Part shown: positions 1 to 8,021 of the stretch, piece after piece
Position numbering within the stretch: position 1 is the stretch's first letter
How the letters are laid out: each line of letters starts with the position of its first letter
Program-made: the position numbers and the translations under genes
From: Saprospiraceae bacterium
GTDB lineage: Bacteria > Bacteroidota > Bacteroidia > Chitinophagales > Saprospiraceae
Assembly (NCBI GenBank): GCA_029262975.1
Contig: JAJCYJ010000936.1
Span: 1 to 22,148 of the forward strand
Length of the DNA stretch: 22,148 nt
Direction: 5' to 3'
Notes under the pieces: generated by a model
Database searches by the model: none
Seen by the model: only the letters and a program-made list of their open reading frames with translations
What the model was told of the DNA's origin: nothing

Positions 1-2600
1 TGATAGGTGCCAGTATTTTGGAAAAAGGAACTTCTAATGGAAGCGTGACAGATCTGGACGGGACCTTTCAAATAACCGTTTCATCAGCTGATGCTGTACT
101 TATAATTAGTTTTACCGGGTATATCACCACCGAAGAAAGTGTTGGTAATCAATCGGTTATAAACGTAATATTGGCAGAAGGAATAACATTGGGCAATGTC
201 CAGGTGGTTGGTTCGAGAAGCTATAATAGAACCGCAACTAATTCTCCCGTTGCCATAGATATCATCGATGTGGCGGATGTAGCCAACAGAACCGGCAAGG
301 TTGATATCAACCAGATTATGCAATTTGCAGCACCTTCATTTAATGCCACCAAGCAGTCTGGATCTGATGGTGCCGATCATATTGATCCTGCCTCCTTACG
401 AGGTTTAGGTCCAGATCAGACTTTGGTCCTGATCAATGGAAAACGAAGACATCAATCTTCGCTGATTAATGTTTTTGGTACAAGGGGCCGTGGTAATACG
501 GGTACTGACCTGAACGCTATCCCAGCCTCAGCCATCAAAAGAATAGAAGTGTTACGAGACGGAGCATCTGCTCAATATGGCTCGGATGCAATAGCCGGTG
601 TTATCAATATCGTACTCAAGGACAAGACGAACGGTGTTTCGGGAGGGATCACGCGGGGAGTTTACAGTACTTCTGTCGGTGCAACATATGAAGAAGAATA
701 TGGCGATGGTCTCTTCAACGTAGATGGAAAGCAGCGAGTTTTGGACCTTGACAATCCGGAAAAAAGTTTTGATGGAGGGACTACTCGTGTAGATTTAAAT
801 TACGGCATCGGTCTTGGAGACAAGGGTGGTTACGCTAATTTCACAGTAGAATATCTAAGTAAAGACAGAACACTAAGACCTGGATTCAGCTGGCGAAAAG
901 GTTATGGCTCAGCAGCTGTTGATCAGTTTCAGTTTATGGTAAATGCAGCCTTCCCATTATCGGATCAAACTGAACTATATGCCTTCGGTGGCCGGGGAGA
1001 TCGTGATTCTGATGCGTTCGCATTTTCCAGGAGTGCTCCAGGTCCGGATGGCGATGATAGATCTGTTCCTTCGATTTATCCGAATGGATTTACCCCTCAT
1101 ATTACATCGGTGATAGGCGATAATTCAATGACAGCCGGGATTAGACATGACCTTGATAACGGATGGAAGGCTGACTTCAGTCATACCTATGGACTGAATA
1201 AATTTCATTATTTTATTACTGGAACCAATAATGCTTCCCTGGGCTCGGCATCACCAACAGAATTTGATGCCGGTGGGCACAGCTTAAGTATGAATGTCAC
1301 CAATTTAGGGTTCAGCAAATATTTTGAAGACATCGCTTCCGGAATGAACATTGCATTTGGAACTGAATTTCGTTCTGAAGAATTTAAGATATTTGCCGGT
1401 GAGCAAGGATCCTACGCGATATATGATGTCAATGGGATTGCAATAACAAATCCAGCCATCCAAGAACCATTTGTCAATGAATTTGGACAACAACCTTCAG
1501 GTGGCTCACAGGGATTTCCAGGATACAGTCCGGCCAATGAAGTAGACCGCAATCGGACTAATATTGGTTTTTACGGAGATTTGGAAGTAAATACAAGCGA
1601 AGACTTTCTACTTGCTGCCGCCGTACGTTATGAAGATTATAGCGATTTTGGTAATACATTAAATGGAAAGCTGGCCTTAAGATATCAGCTGTCAGAGCAA
1701 GTGGCATTAAGAGCCTCTGCCTCTACCGGGTTCAGGGCACCATCATTAGCACAGATTCATTACAATCTGTTATTTAATAATATTGTCTCGGGAGCATCGC
1801 TAAGAACTTTACTCGCTTCCAATACAAGTACAGTAGCCAAGTCATTTGGCATTGGACCTCTGCAGGAAGAGTCAGCTGTCAACCTCGCTGCAGGGTTCAC
1901 TTATAAGAAAGGTGGGTTTTCAGCAACTATTGACGGTTACCTCATCAATGTAGATGATCGTATCATTCTTACAGATATTTTTGACGCTTCAGGACTTGGT
2001 GTCGGTGCTGATGCAGCACAGTTTTTTGCCAATGGCGTAGATACTAAGACAAGTGGCGTGGATATAGTCCTGAACTATAAGTATTATATCGGTGATGGCG
2101 ATAATTCTGTGAGTGTCGGTCTTGCCGGAAACTTCAACAATACAGAAATAAAGAACATCAATGCAGGCAACTTGAATGAATATACCTTCTTCGGCCCATT
2201 TTCCCAGGCGTATTTAGAGGCTGCAGCTCCTGATCACAAGATTGGGTTGAATGTGGCTTATTCAGCAGGAAAGTTCGATGCGAACCTGGGTTATACAAGA
2301 TTCAGTAAGGTGACATTACAAGATTTCCAGTGGGTTGATTCTCCGGCAACAAATCAGGGTGAAGCGAATGCGTTATTTCAAGTAGCTACGGATATCTATG
2401 ATGCAAAAGGTGTATTGGATATCAGTTTTGGATATGAATTATCCGACAGGTTCAACATAACGTTAGGAAGCAATAACCTATTGAACACATATCCTACGCC
2501 ACAATTTGATGGTTGGACAGATCAAGGAGGATTCAATGACTCTGTACAAATGGGTTCGGATGGGGCATTTTTCTTTGCAAGAGTTGGTTTTAATTTTTAA
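1..2600 (+). CDS. TonB-dependent outer-membrane receptor, 5' end outside window
   Basis: The reading frame is already open at base 3, so the true start lies upstream; an internal TTG at 18 is not the start. About 865 residues are visible. The first ~50 are the end of a CarboxypepD_reg-like beta-sandwich (GTSNGSVTDLDGTF), common at the N-terminus of Bacteroidota SusC/RagA-type and other TonB receptors. The plug domain follows at about residues 65-210, with LRGLGPDQTLVLINGKRR and then EVLRDGASAQYGSDAIAGV, the conserved plug signature. The rest is a beta-barrel ending in RVGFNF, a terminal aromatic residue typical of outer-membrane barrels. Role known for the family: TonB/ExbBD-energised uptake of a large ligand across the outer membrane. 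The ligand cannot be inferred, and no SusD partner follows. A hairpin after the stop suggests the transcript ends here. Confidence 0.95.
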   Translation, partial: IGASILEKGTSNGSVTDLDGTFQITVSSADAVLIISFTGYITTEESVGNQSVINVILAEGITLGNVQVVGSRSYNRTATNSPVAIDIIDVADVANRTGKVDINQIMQFAAPSFNATKQSGSDGADHIDPASLRGLGPDQTLVLINGKRRHQSSLINVFGTRGRGNTGTDLNAIPASAIKRIEVLRDGASAQYGSDAIAGVINIVLKDKTNGVSGGITRGVYSTSVGATYEEEYGDGLFNVDGKQRVLDLDNPEKSFDGGTTRVDLNYGIGLGDKGGYANFTVEYLSKDRTLRPGFSWRKGYGSAAVDQFQFMVNAAFPLSDQTELYAFGGRGDRDSDAFAFSRSAPGPDGDDRSVPSIYPNGFTPHITSVIGDNSMTAGIRHDLDNGWKADFSHTYGLNKFHYFITGTNNASLGSASPTEFDAGGHSLSMNVTNLGFSKYFEDIASGMNIAFGTEFRSEEFKIFAGEQGSYAIYDVNGIAITNPAIQEPFVNEFGQQPSGGSQGFPGYSPANEVDRNRTNIGFYGDLEVNTSEDFLLAAAVRYEDYSDFGNTLNGKLALRYQLSEQVALRASASTGFRAPSLAQIHYNLLFNNIVSGASLRTLLASNTSTVAKSFGIGPLQEESAVNLAAGFTYKKGGFSATIDGYLINVDDRIILTDIFDASGLGVGADAAQFFANGVDTKTSGVDIVLNYKYYIGDGDNSVSVGLAGNFNNTEIKNINAGNLNEYTFFGPFSQAYLEAAAPDHKIGLNVAYSAGKFDANLGYTRFSKVTLQDFQWVDSPATNQGEANALFQVATDIYDAKGVLDISFGYELSDRFNITLGSNNLLNTYPTPQFDGWTDQGGFNDSVQMGSDGAFFFARVGFNF

Positions 2601-2617
2601 TTAATAATACATTGATA

Positions 2618-2652
2618 ATTAGAGAGGCAGATTTCTTTTCTGCTTCTCTAAT
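2618..2652 (+). terminator. Hairpin after TonB receptor gene (probable terminator)
   Basis: Left arm 2618-2631 (ATTAGAGAGGCAGA) pairs with right arm 2639-2652 (TCTGCTTCTCTAAT): 14 pairs including one G-T wobble, around a 7-base loop. It begins 17 bases after the receptor stop codon. No clean T-run follows, so it may be a terminator, an mRNA 3' stabiliser, or both. It also argues against starting the next gene at the TTG at 2612, because the hairpin would then be coding. Confidence 0.6.
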
Positions 2653-2689
2653 TTCAAAAACCTTTGATTTTTATAATTTCCAGATTAGA

Positions 2690-4339
2690 ATGATAAAGCA
2701 AGTGTCATTTCTTTTCTTTCATTTATTTGCCAGTTTTTCATTTCTAATTTGCCAGGAGCGCACCGTCGGCTTATTTCTAAACTCGCCAGAATCATATAAC
2801 GGGTACACCCTCTTAGGTAATAATGAAACCACGTATCTAATCGATAACTGTGGGTCTATAGTAAATTTATGGAAGAGTCAATATAAAACCGGTCATGGCA
2901 TGTATCTTATGGATAATGGAGATTTGCTGCGAGCAGGTCAGACTCCTGGTTCCTTTGATGCCGGGGGTCGTGGTGGTGTATTTGAATTATATAATTGGAA
3001 TGGTCAATTAAAATGGTCTTTTCAAATTGCTTCTGAAGAACGTCATGCACATCATGATATAGCACTGCTACCCAATGGAAATTTTCTATGCACCGTATGG
3101 GTGAGACATAGTGAAGAAGAAGCACAATTAAAGGGGCGAATTTACAGTGGTGAAGTATGGTCAGAATCTATTTTGGAACTTGAAATTGGAAATAATAATG
3201 AAGCCAGGATAATCTGGGAGTGGTCGGTATGGGATCATCTCGTTCAGGACGTAGATTCGACTTTGCCCAATTACGGTGAGATCCATAAACATCCGGAATT
3301 ATTGAACATAAATTACATAGGAGAAGGCCAGGATTTAGAAGGAAACTGGCTTCATATCAATGCAATAAATTATAATAAAGCATTGGACCAGATCGTCTTC
3401 AGCAGTAGATTTTTAAGTGAAATATATGTCATAGACCACAGTACTACCACCCTTGAAGCCAGTGGTCATTCAGGCGGATTTCATAACCGCGGAGGGGACA
3501 TTCTATATCGCTATGGTAATCCTCAAGTCTTTAATCAAGGGACCGGAAAAGATCAAGAGCTTAACGGCCAGCACAATATACAATGGATACCTACAGATAA
3601 CTCTCATAAAGGCGAATTTATAGTGTTTAATAACGAATATATCCCTGGCCAGAAATCCCGCATCCAGATATTTAATTCGCCTGATTCAAGTGGATTCTAT
3701 CAATATAATGATACAAATGGTTATGGTTCGGATACTCTTATTTATACGTATTGCGACGTCCAACTCTATTCTGATATTTTGTCGGGAGCACAACCTTTAC
3801 CCAATGGCAATATTTTAATTACAGAGGGAAGATCTGGTCACATATATGAAGTATCGATGGAAGATGAAATTGTATGGGATTATATATTTCCTGTAAATCG
3901 CAATGGCGGACCTGCGATCCAGGGAGGTGAACCCAGGTTTAATACTATTTTTAAAGCACACCGATATGATCCTGATTTTGTCGGTTTTCAGGACAAAGAT
4001 CTTACTCCTGGGATACCCGTTGAATTATCTCCTTTCGACAATGATTGTATCCTTGTGGATAGTCTGTTGACAAAGGTGCATGACCCGGAAGAGACGACTC
4101 ATCAATTTCGCCTGGTTTCGAACCCGGTATCTTCGGAACTTATTATTGCTAATGAATCCAATGGTTTAACACCTGTTTCTGCCCGACTTTATAACTTTCA
4201 AGGAAAGTTTATTTCGACACATCCGCTTGCACCAGGTATAAATAGCGTGCATATTCCAGAGCTAATCCCTGGAGTATATATCCTAACTATCTTGTCAAAG
4301 CGAGAAACCAGACTTGTAACGAGATTTGTTAAATTTTAA
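2690..4339 (+). CDS. Secreted arylsulfotransferase (ASST)-family protein with T9SS type A sorting domain
   Basis: Start chosen at ATG 2690, not the in-frame TTG at 2612, because translation from here opens with a signal peptide (MIKQVSFLFFHLFASFSFL). Length is 549 residues. The body matches the ASST beta-propeller family, with repeated blade-like strands, HAHHDIALLPNGNFL (His at about 119-122), WLHINAI (His 222), GQHNIQWIP (His 295) and AQPLPNGNILITEG. Characterised ASSTs move sulfate between phenolic compounds through a sulfohistidine; which His does this here, and whether the enzyme is active, cannot be told. The last ~75 residues (FRLVSNPVSSEL onward, with LYNFQGK and PGVYILTI) form a T9SS type A sorting domain, so the mature protein should be secreted or surface-anchored. 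It stands alone between hairpin and gap. A non-enzymatic propeller protein is the alternative. Confidence 0.85.
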   Translation: MIKQVSFLFFHLFASFSFLICQERTVGLFLNSPESYNGYTLLGNNETTYLIDNCGSIVNLWKSQYKTGHGMYLMDNGDLLRAGQTPGSFDAGGRGGVFELYNWNGQLKWSFQIASEERHAHHDIALLPNGNFLCTVWVRHSEEEAQLKGRIYSGEVWSESILELEIGNNNEARIIWEWSVWDHLVQDVDSTLPNYGEIHKHPELLNINYIGEGQDLEGNWLHINAINYNKALDQIVFSSRFLSEIYVIDHSTTTLEASGHSGGFHNRGGDILYRYGNPQVFNQGTGKDQELNGQHNIQWIPTDNSHKGEFIVFNNEYIPGQKSRIQIFNSPDSSGFYQYNDTNGYGSDTLIYTYCDVQLYSDILSGAQPLPNGNILITEGRSGHIYEVSMEDEIVWDYIFPVNRNGGPAIQGGEPRFNTIFKAHRYDPDFVGFQDKDLTPGIPVELSPFDNDCILVDSLLTKVHDPEETTHQFRLVSNPVSSELIIANESNGLTPVSARLYNFQGKFISTHPLAPGINSVHIPELIPGVYILTILSKRETRLVTRFVKF

Positions 4340-4395
4340 GCTATTCCCGTAATGTAAGGTTGCTTTTTCGTCATCTTGATCATGATTTTTATAAG

Positions 4396-4405
4396 TCAGG
4401 CCTGA
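4396..4405. repeat. Perfect 10-bp palindrome in intergenic gap
   Basis: TCAGGCCTGA reads the same on both strands. It sits between the ASST-family gene and the first gene of the + amidoligase arm, about 80 bases before that arm's putative promoter. It could be an operator half-site or chance. No second copy was seen nearby. Confidence 0.25.
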
Positions 4406-4486
4406 TTTAACTCAGTGTTCATATTTAATAATTTAGTTCTAATATAAATACAGGGAGCAGGCAGACAATTATCACCTACTTTGGGT

Positions 4487-4494
4487 TAAATTTG
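4487..4494 (+). promoter_or_regulatory. Putative Bacteroidota -7 box (TAnnTTTG) for the + amidoligase arm
   Basis: TAAATTTG fits the Bacteroidota primary sigma-factor -7 consensus. Exactly four bases separate it from the TTG start at 4499, so transcription would begin at or next to the start codon and give a leaderless mRNA. No clear -33 TTG element is visible at the usual spacing, which limits confidence. Confidence 0.4.
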
Positions 4495-4498
4495 CAGC

Positions 4499-5266
4499 TT
4501 GGTTGTAAAAACATTTGATCCAATAATCGAGGTAATCGAAGAAGATTACGAGATTCCACACTTAGGTGCTACAAGGAAGATTTCCGCGCTGTTACCTCAT
4601 GATTATTACGATTCTGACCGGCAATACCCCGTTCTTTATCTTCAGGACGGACAAAATTTGTTCAACCCATTTGCCCCATATGGAGACTGGGCCATCGACA
4701 AGTCAATGGCGAATATGGCATCTGTGGGTTACAGTGATATCATTATCATAGCGGTAGACCATGGTGAAAAAGAGCGAATAAAAGAATACCTCCCCTATGA
4801 TCACCCTAAATTTGGGCATGGAAAAGGCAAGGTCTATATACAGTTCATGAAGGAGAAGTTGATCCCTTATGTCAATAATCGTTATCGAACACTGACCGAT
4901 TATGAAAATACGGGTATTGGTGGCAGCTCGATGGGTGGCCTCATCAGTCTTTATGCAGGACTTACGGAAGCTGATATTTTTGGAAAGATGATGATCTTTT
5001 CGCCAAGTCTTTGGATGTCCAAGAAAATATTTATCGAGGCAAATGCCTTCAAACCTTTACCAAAGACCAAGATTTATGTTTATGCAGGTGGTAAGGAGAG
5101 TAAAGCACATTTACCCAACGTTAAAAAACTTGAGTCCATCCTCATCGACAAAATCCATAATGCTGTATTGTTTGACTTTGAGATCTCAGTAAATGATACG
5201 GGAGAACACGCAGAATTCTACTGGGGACAGGAGTTTCCTAAAGCTGTGAAATGGCTTTTCTTTTAA
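4499..5266 (+). CDS. Alpha/beta-hydrolase, putative esterase family (esterase D-like)
   Basis: 255 residues, no signal peptide, so probably cytoplasmic. YPVLYLQDGQNLF (about 43-55) and the nucleophile elbow GGSSMGG (Ser144 in GxSxG) place it in the PF00756-type putative esterase family. GGKES (Glu200) and GEHAEFYW (His237) are plausible acid and base of the triad. Start: TTG at 4499 is the only start codon after the in-frame stop at 4487 that gives the full domain; there is no Shine-Dalgarno site and a -7 box lies four bases upstream. It is first in a tight string: the aminopeptidase follows after 9 bases. Together with a second PF00756-type esterase heading the opposite arm, it may hydrolyse an ester or a peptide-like intermediate. 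The substrate is unknown. Confidence 0.88.
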   Translation: MVVKTFDPIIEVIEEDYEIPHLGATRKISALLPHDYYDSDRQYPVLYLQDGQNLFNPFAPYGDWAIDKSMANMASVGYSDIIIIAVDHGEKERIKEYLPYDHPKFGHGKGKVYIQFMKEKLIPYVNNRYRTLTDYENTGIGGSSMGGLISLYAGLTEADIFGKMMIFSPSLWMSKKIFIEANAFKPLPKTKIYVYAGGKESKAHLPNVKKLESILIDKIHNAVLFDFEISVNDTGEHAEFYWGQEFPKAVKWLFF

Positions 5267-5275
5267 AAGGAGCAA

Positions 5276-6688
5276 ATGATATATACACAAAGCAACTCTA
5301 TAGATTCTAATTTTGATCTGATTATCCCTTTTAAGAAGGGCCTGGTAAACCAGGACCAGATAGTCAAGTTGACCGGTATTACAAATCCCGTTTTTGACGG
5401 TGATTTTGGTGAAATAAAATTGCTATATGGGCCGGAAAGTCGCAGGATTTATTTACTTGGTTTAGGAGAAAGCAAAGATGAAAATCAAAGTATTCAGGCA
5501 TTCCGGAAAGTGGTCAGTAAAACCCGAAAACATTGGTCAGAAAAAATTCAAATAGATTGCAGCCATCTTAATGACACACAAATAGTCCAGGCTGTCACAG
5601 GTATAGAAATGGCACGATACCATATTGGAGCATTTAAATCAGAAGTTAAAGAGGATACTGAAAATGAAATCTTGTTCTGCGCTGCATCGGATTTATCTGC
5701 CCCCATACATGAAGGAAAATTAATCGGGGAAACGATCAACAGGATCAAAAGCCTTGTCGACGCTCCTTCCAACCAAAAGACACCGGAATATTTGGCCAAA
5801 TGGTCCGAAAAATCAGCACAAGATTCAGATTATCAATGTAAAATATGGGATAAGGAGGCTTTGGACGCAGAAGGATTTGGAGCCGTCCTGGCAGTAGGAA
5901 AAGGGAGTATACACCCACCCTATCTTATACAAGTTAGTCACCTTCCAAAGAAAGGAGAAGCGATTGATATAGGCTTGGCAGGTAAGGGAATTACTTTTGA
6001 TACTGGAGGTTTATCTATAAAAGCTGCACAAAACCTTCACTATATGAAAAGTGATATGGGAGGTGCCGCAGTTGTCTTGGGCGTTGTTGAATTGGCAGCC
6101 CGTCTTAAATTGAATGTGAATATAGTCGGTGTAGTAGCGGCTGCTGAAAACGCAGTTGATGCAAATAGTTTCAGACCCGGTGATGTTATAAATTCTTATT
6201 CAGGAAAGACGATAGAAATAATAGATACGGATGCTGAAGGCAGGTTAGTGCTTGCTGATGCTTTGAACTATATTATAAAGAAGCATAACCCGGAGCAAAT
6301 CATAGATCTTGCCACTCTGACAGGTAGTGTCGTCAGAACACTTGGTTATTCTGCAGCTGGAATGTTTACAAAGAATCTGGAAATTGCTGGAAAATTAAGT
6401 GATATAGGTCAAATGGTACATGAGAGAGTTTGGCCACTTCCACTTTATGATGACTTTGAAAGTGACTTGAAGTCAGATATAGCAGATATTAAAAATTTTA
6501 GTTCCAAGCCTATTGCCGGAGGTATTGTTGCGGCAAAGTTTTTGGAATCTTTTACGGAAGAACATAAAAAGTGGGTACACCTGGATATTGCTGGAATGGC
6601 TTTTGGTGATTCAGAATATGCAAATATGAAATGTGCCTCAGGGTATGGGATTCGTTTAATGCTCGAATACATTAAATCATTGCAATAA
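5276..6688 (+). CDS. M17 leucyl aminopeptidase family protein
   Basis: 470 residues, normal length for the family (N-terminal macro-like domain about 1-150, catalytic domain after). The bimetal site is recognisable: GKGITFDTGG (Lys237, Asp242), SIK (catalytic Lys249), KSDMGG (Asp260) and DTDAEGRL (Asp319, Glu321, catalytic Arg323). Known family activity: removal of N-terminal residues from peptides, sometimes cysteinyl-glycine or other small dipeptides. The usual NTDAEGRL signature has Asp317 instead of Asn. A good Shine-Dalgarno site (AAAGGAG, 5266-5272) overlaps the esterase stop, which is unusual for Bacteroidota and suggests coupled translation. The ATP-grasp gene starts 4 bases after the stop. 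In this context it may process the peptide product of the neighbouring ligases and not act only as a housekeeping PepA; that is inference. Confidence 0.93.
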   Translation: MIYTQSNSIDSNFDLIIPFKKGLVNQDQIVKLTGITNPVFDGDFGEIKLLYGPESRRIYLLGLGESKDENQSIQAFRKVVSKTRKHWSEKIQIDCSHLNDTQIVQAVTGIEMARYHIGAFKSEVKEDTENEILFCAASDLSAPIHEGKLIGETINRIKSLVDAPSNQKTPEYLAKWSEKSAQDSDYQCKIWDKEALDAEGFGAVLAVGKGSIHPPYLIQVSHLPKKGEAIDIGLAGKGITFDTGGLSIKAAQNLHYMKSDMGGAAVVLGVVELAARLKLNVNIVGVVAAAENAVDANSFRPGDVINSYSGKTIEIIDTDAEGRLVLADALNYIIKKHNPEQIIDLATLTGSVVRTLGYSAAGMFTKNLEIAGKLSDIGQMVHERVWPLPLYDDFESDLKSDIADIKNFSSKPIAGGIVAAKFLESFTEEHKKWVHLDIAGMAFGDSEYANMKCASGYGIRLMLEYIKSLQ

Positions 6689-6692
6689 TAAG

Positions 6693-7898
6693 ATGGAAAA
6701 CAAAAAACTCAATTTTCTTTGTATATCGACATACTATAAAGGTGCGGATTTCCTAACGGCATGTAAAGGCGAAGGCAATAATGTATTCCTCCTTACATTA
6801 AAGAAACTTGAAAATGAAGCGTGGCCACATGAATCAATTAACGAGATTTTCTATATCGATAAATGGGTAGACGAACATATAATTGATGGCCTTGCGTATA
6901 AATTCCGGTCAACTCACTTTGACAGAATTGTCGCTCTGGATGATTTTGATGTAGAAAAAGCAGCTTCGTTAAGGGAGCATTTTCGTATGCCGGGTATGGG
7001 CCAAACTACCGGAAGATACTTCAGGGATAAATTAGCAATGCGTCTAAAAGCGCAGGAGGAAGGAATACCGGTACCTGATTTCTCATCTCTATTTAATGAT
7101 GAAAAAATCAATGCTTTTGCTGATAAAGTACCTACCCCCTGGTTGGTAAAACCGAGACATGAAGCGTCCGCACATGGCATAAAAAAAGTACACAGCAAAG
7201 ATGAACTGTGGCAAGTGTTAGATGACCTTGGAGACAAAAGGCATAATTACCTGGTAGAAAGATTTGCACCCGGAGATGTTTATCATGTGGACGGCTTGAC
7301 ATTTAATGGGAAAGTACTCTTTTCAAGGGTGAGCCAATACCTTGATACGCCTTTCGAGGTAGCACATGGCGGTGGCATATTTCGATCGATTACTATCGAT
7401 ATCGGTCTTCCTGCAGAAAAAGAACTTAAGAAGATTAACAGTGACGTGATGCGCGCTTTTGGGATGCAACATGGCGCTTCGCATACTGAATTTATAAGAT
7501 CTAAGGAAACCAATAAAATATTTTTTCTGGAGACATCCTCAAGGGTTGGCGGGGCCAATCTTGCAGAAATGGTTGAAGCTGCCTCTGGTATCAACTTATG
7601 GGGAGAATGGGCCAGGATAGAGTCAAAAAAATCAAGAAAAACTGCGTATGAACTTCCAGTCGTAAAAGAATGTGGCTATGCCGGTATTATCGTTTCATTG
7701 AGCAGGTTCAAACATCCCGACACTTCAGAATTTACAGACCCTGAAATTGTCTGGAGAATGAACAAACCATGGCATTTGGGAATTATAGTAGCTGCTGATT
7801 CTACTGAAAAAATCGTAGAATTATTGGATAAATATGCTACCATTATCAGTGGTAAATTTCATGCCAGTGCTCCAGCTCCGGACACATCAGTAAATTAG
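6693..7898 (+). CDS. ATP-grasp carboxylate-amine ligase (carboxylase/L-amino-acid-ligase-like)
   Basis: 401 residues, cytoplasmic. A pre-ATP-grasp domain (about 1-105) is followed by the ATP-binding region with Lys113 and PWLVKPRHEASAHGI (Lys153, glycine-containing loop), then YLVERF (Glu189), HTEFI (Glu266) and FLETSSRVGGANLAE (Glu280). The pattern resembles the biotin-carboxylase-like ATP-grasp_4 group that includes L-amino acid ligases. The usual second metal motif Glu-x-Asn (EINPR) reads Glu280-Thr-Ser282-Ser-Arg284, so the Asn is Ser here. Expected chemistry: ATP-driven acyl-phosphate formation, then amide (or other) bond formation. It ends the + arm, 4 bases after the aminopeptidase, and converges on the - arm's own terminal ATP-grasp. 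Substrates unknown. Confidence 0.88.
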   Translation: MENKKLNFLCISTYYKGADFLTACKGEGNNVFLLTLKKLENEAWPHESINEIFYIDKWVDEHIIDGLAYKFRSTHFDRIVALDDFDVEKAASLREHFRMPGMGQTTGRYFRDKLAMRLKAQEEGIPVPDFSSLFNDEKINAFADKVPTPWLVKPRHEASAHGIKKVHSKDELWQVLDDLGDKRHNYLVERFAPGDVYHVDGLTFNGKVLFSRVSQYLDTPFEVAHGGGIFRSITIDIGLPAEKELKKINSDVMRAFGMQHGASHTEFIRSKETNKIFFLETSSRVGGANLAEMVEAASGINLWGEWARIESKKSRKTAYELPVVKECGYAGIIVSLSRFKHPDTSEFTDPEIVWRMNKPWHLGIIVAADSTEKIVELLDKYATIISGKFHASAPAPDTSVN

Positions 7899-7960
7899 AA
7901 AATAGTGGTTCTGCACCCCTTAGATAGTACAGACCAAAGTTTCAGATAACTCTAACCAAT

Positions 7961-7989
7961 TTATAAGACTAAGCGACAAAAACTTATAA
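7961..7989. terminator. Weak hairpin in convergent gap (possible bidirectional terminator)
   Basis: TTATAAG (7961-7967) and CTTATAA (7983-7989) are perfect inverted repeats with a 15-base loop. They lie in the 123-base gap where the two amidoligase arms converge. The stem is AT-rich and short, so this is only a candidate; nothing stronger was seen in the gap. Confidence 0.3.
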
Positions 7990-8021
7990 GGAAATAAATC
8001 TGACAAATCGGAAATTTCTAA

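Noticed and set aside
6914..7594. Two minus-strand open frames of about 105 codons
   Set aside because: Both lie entirely antisense to the + arm ATP-grasp gene and look like mirror frames of its codons.
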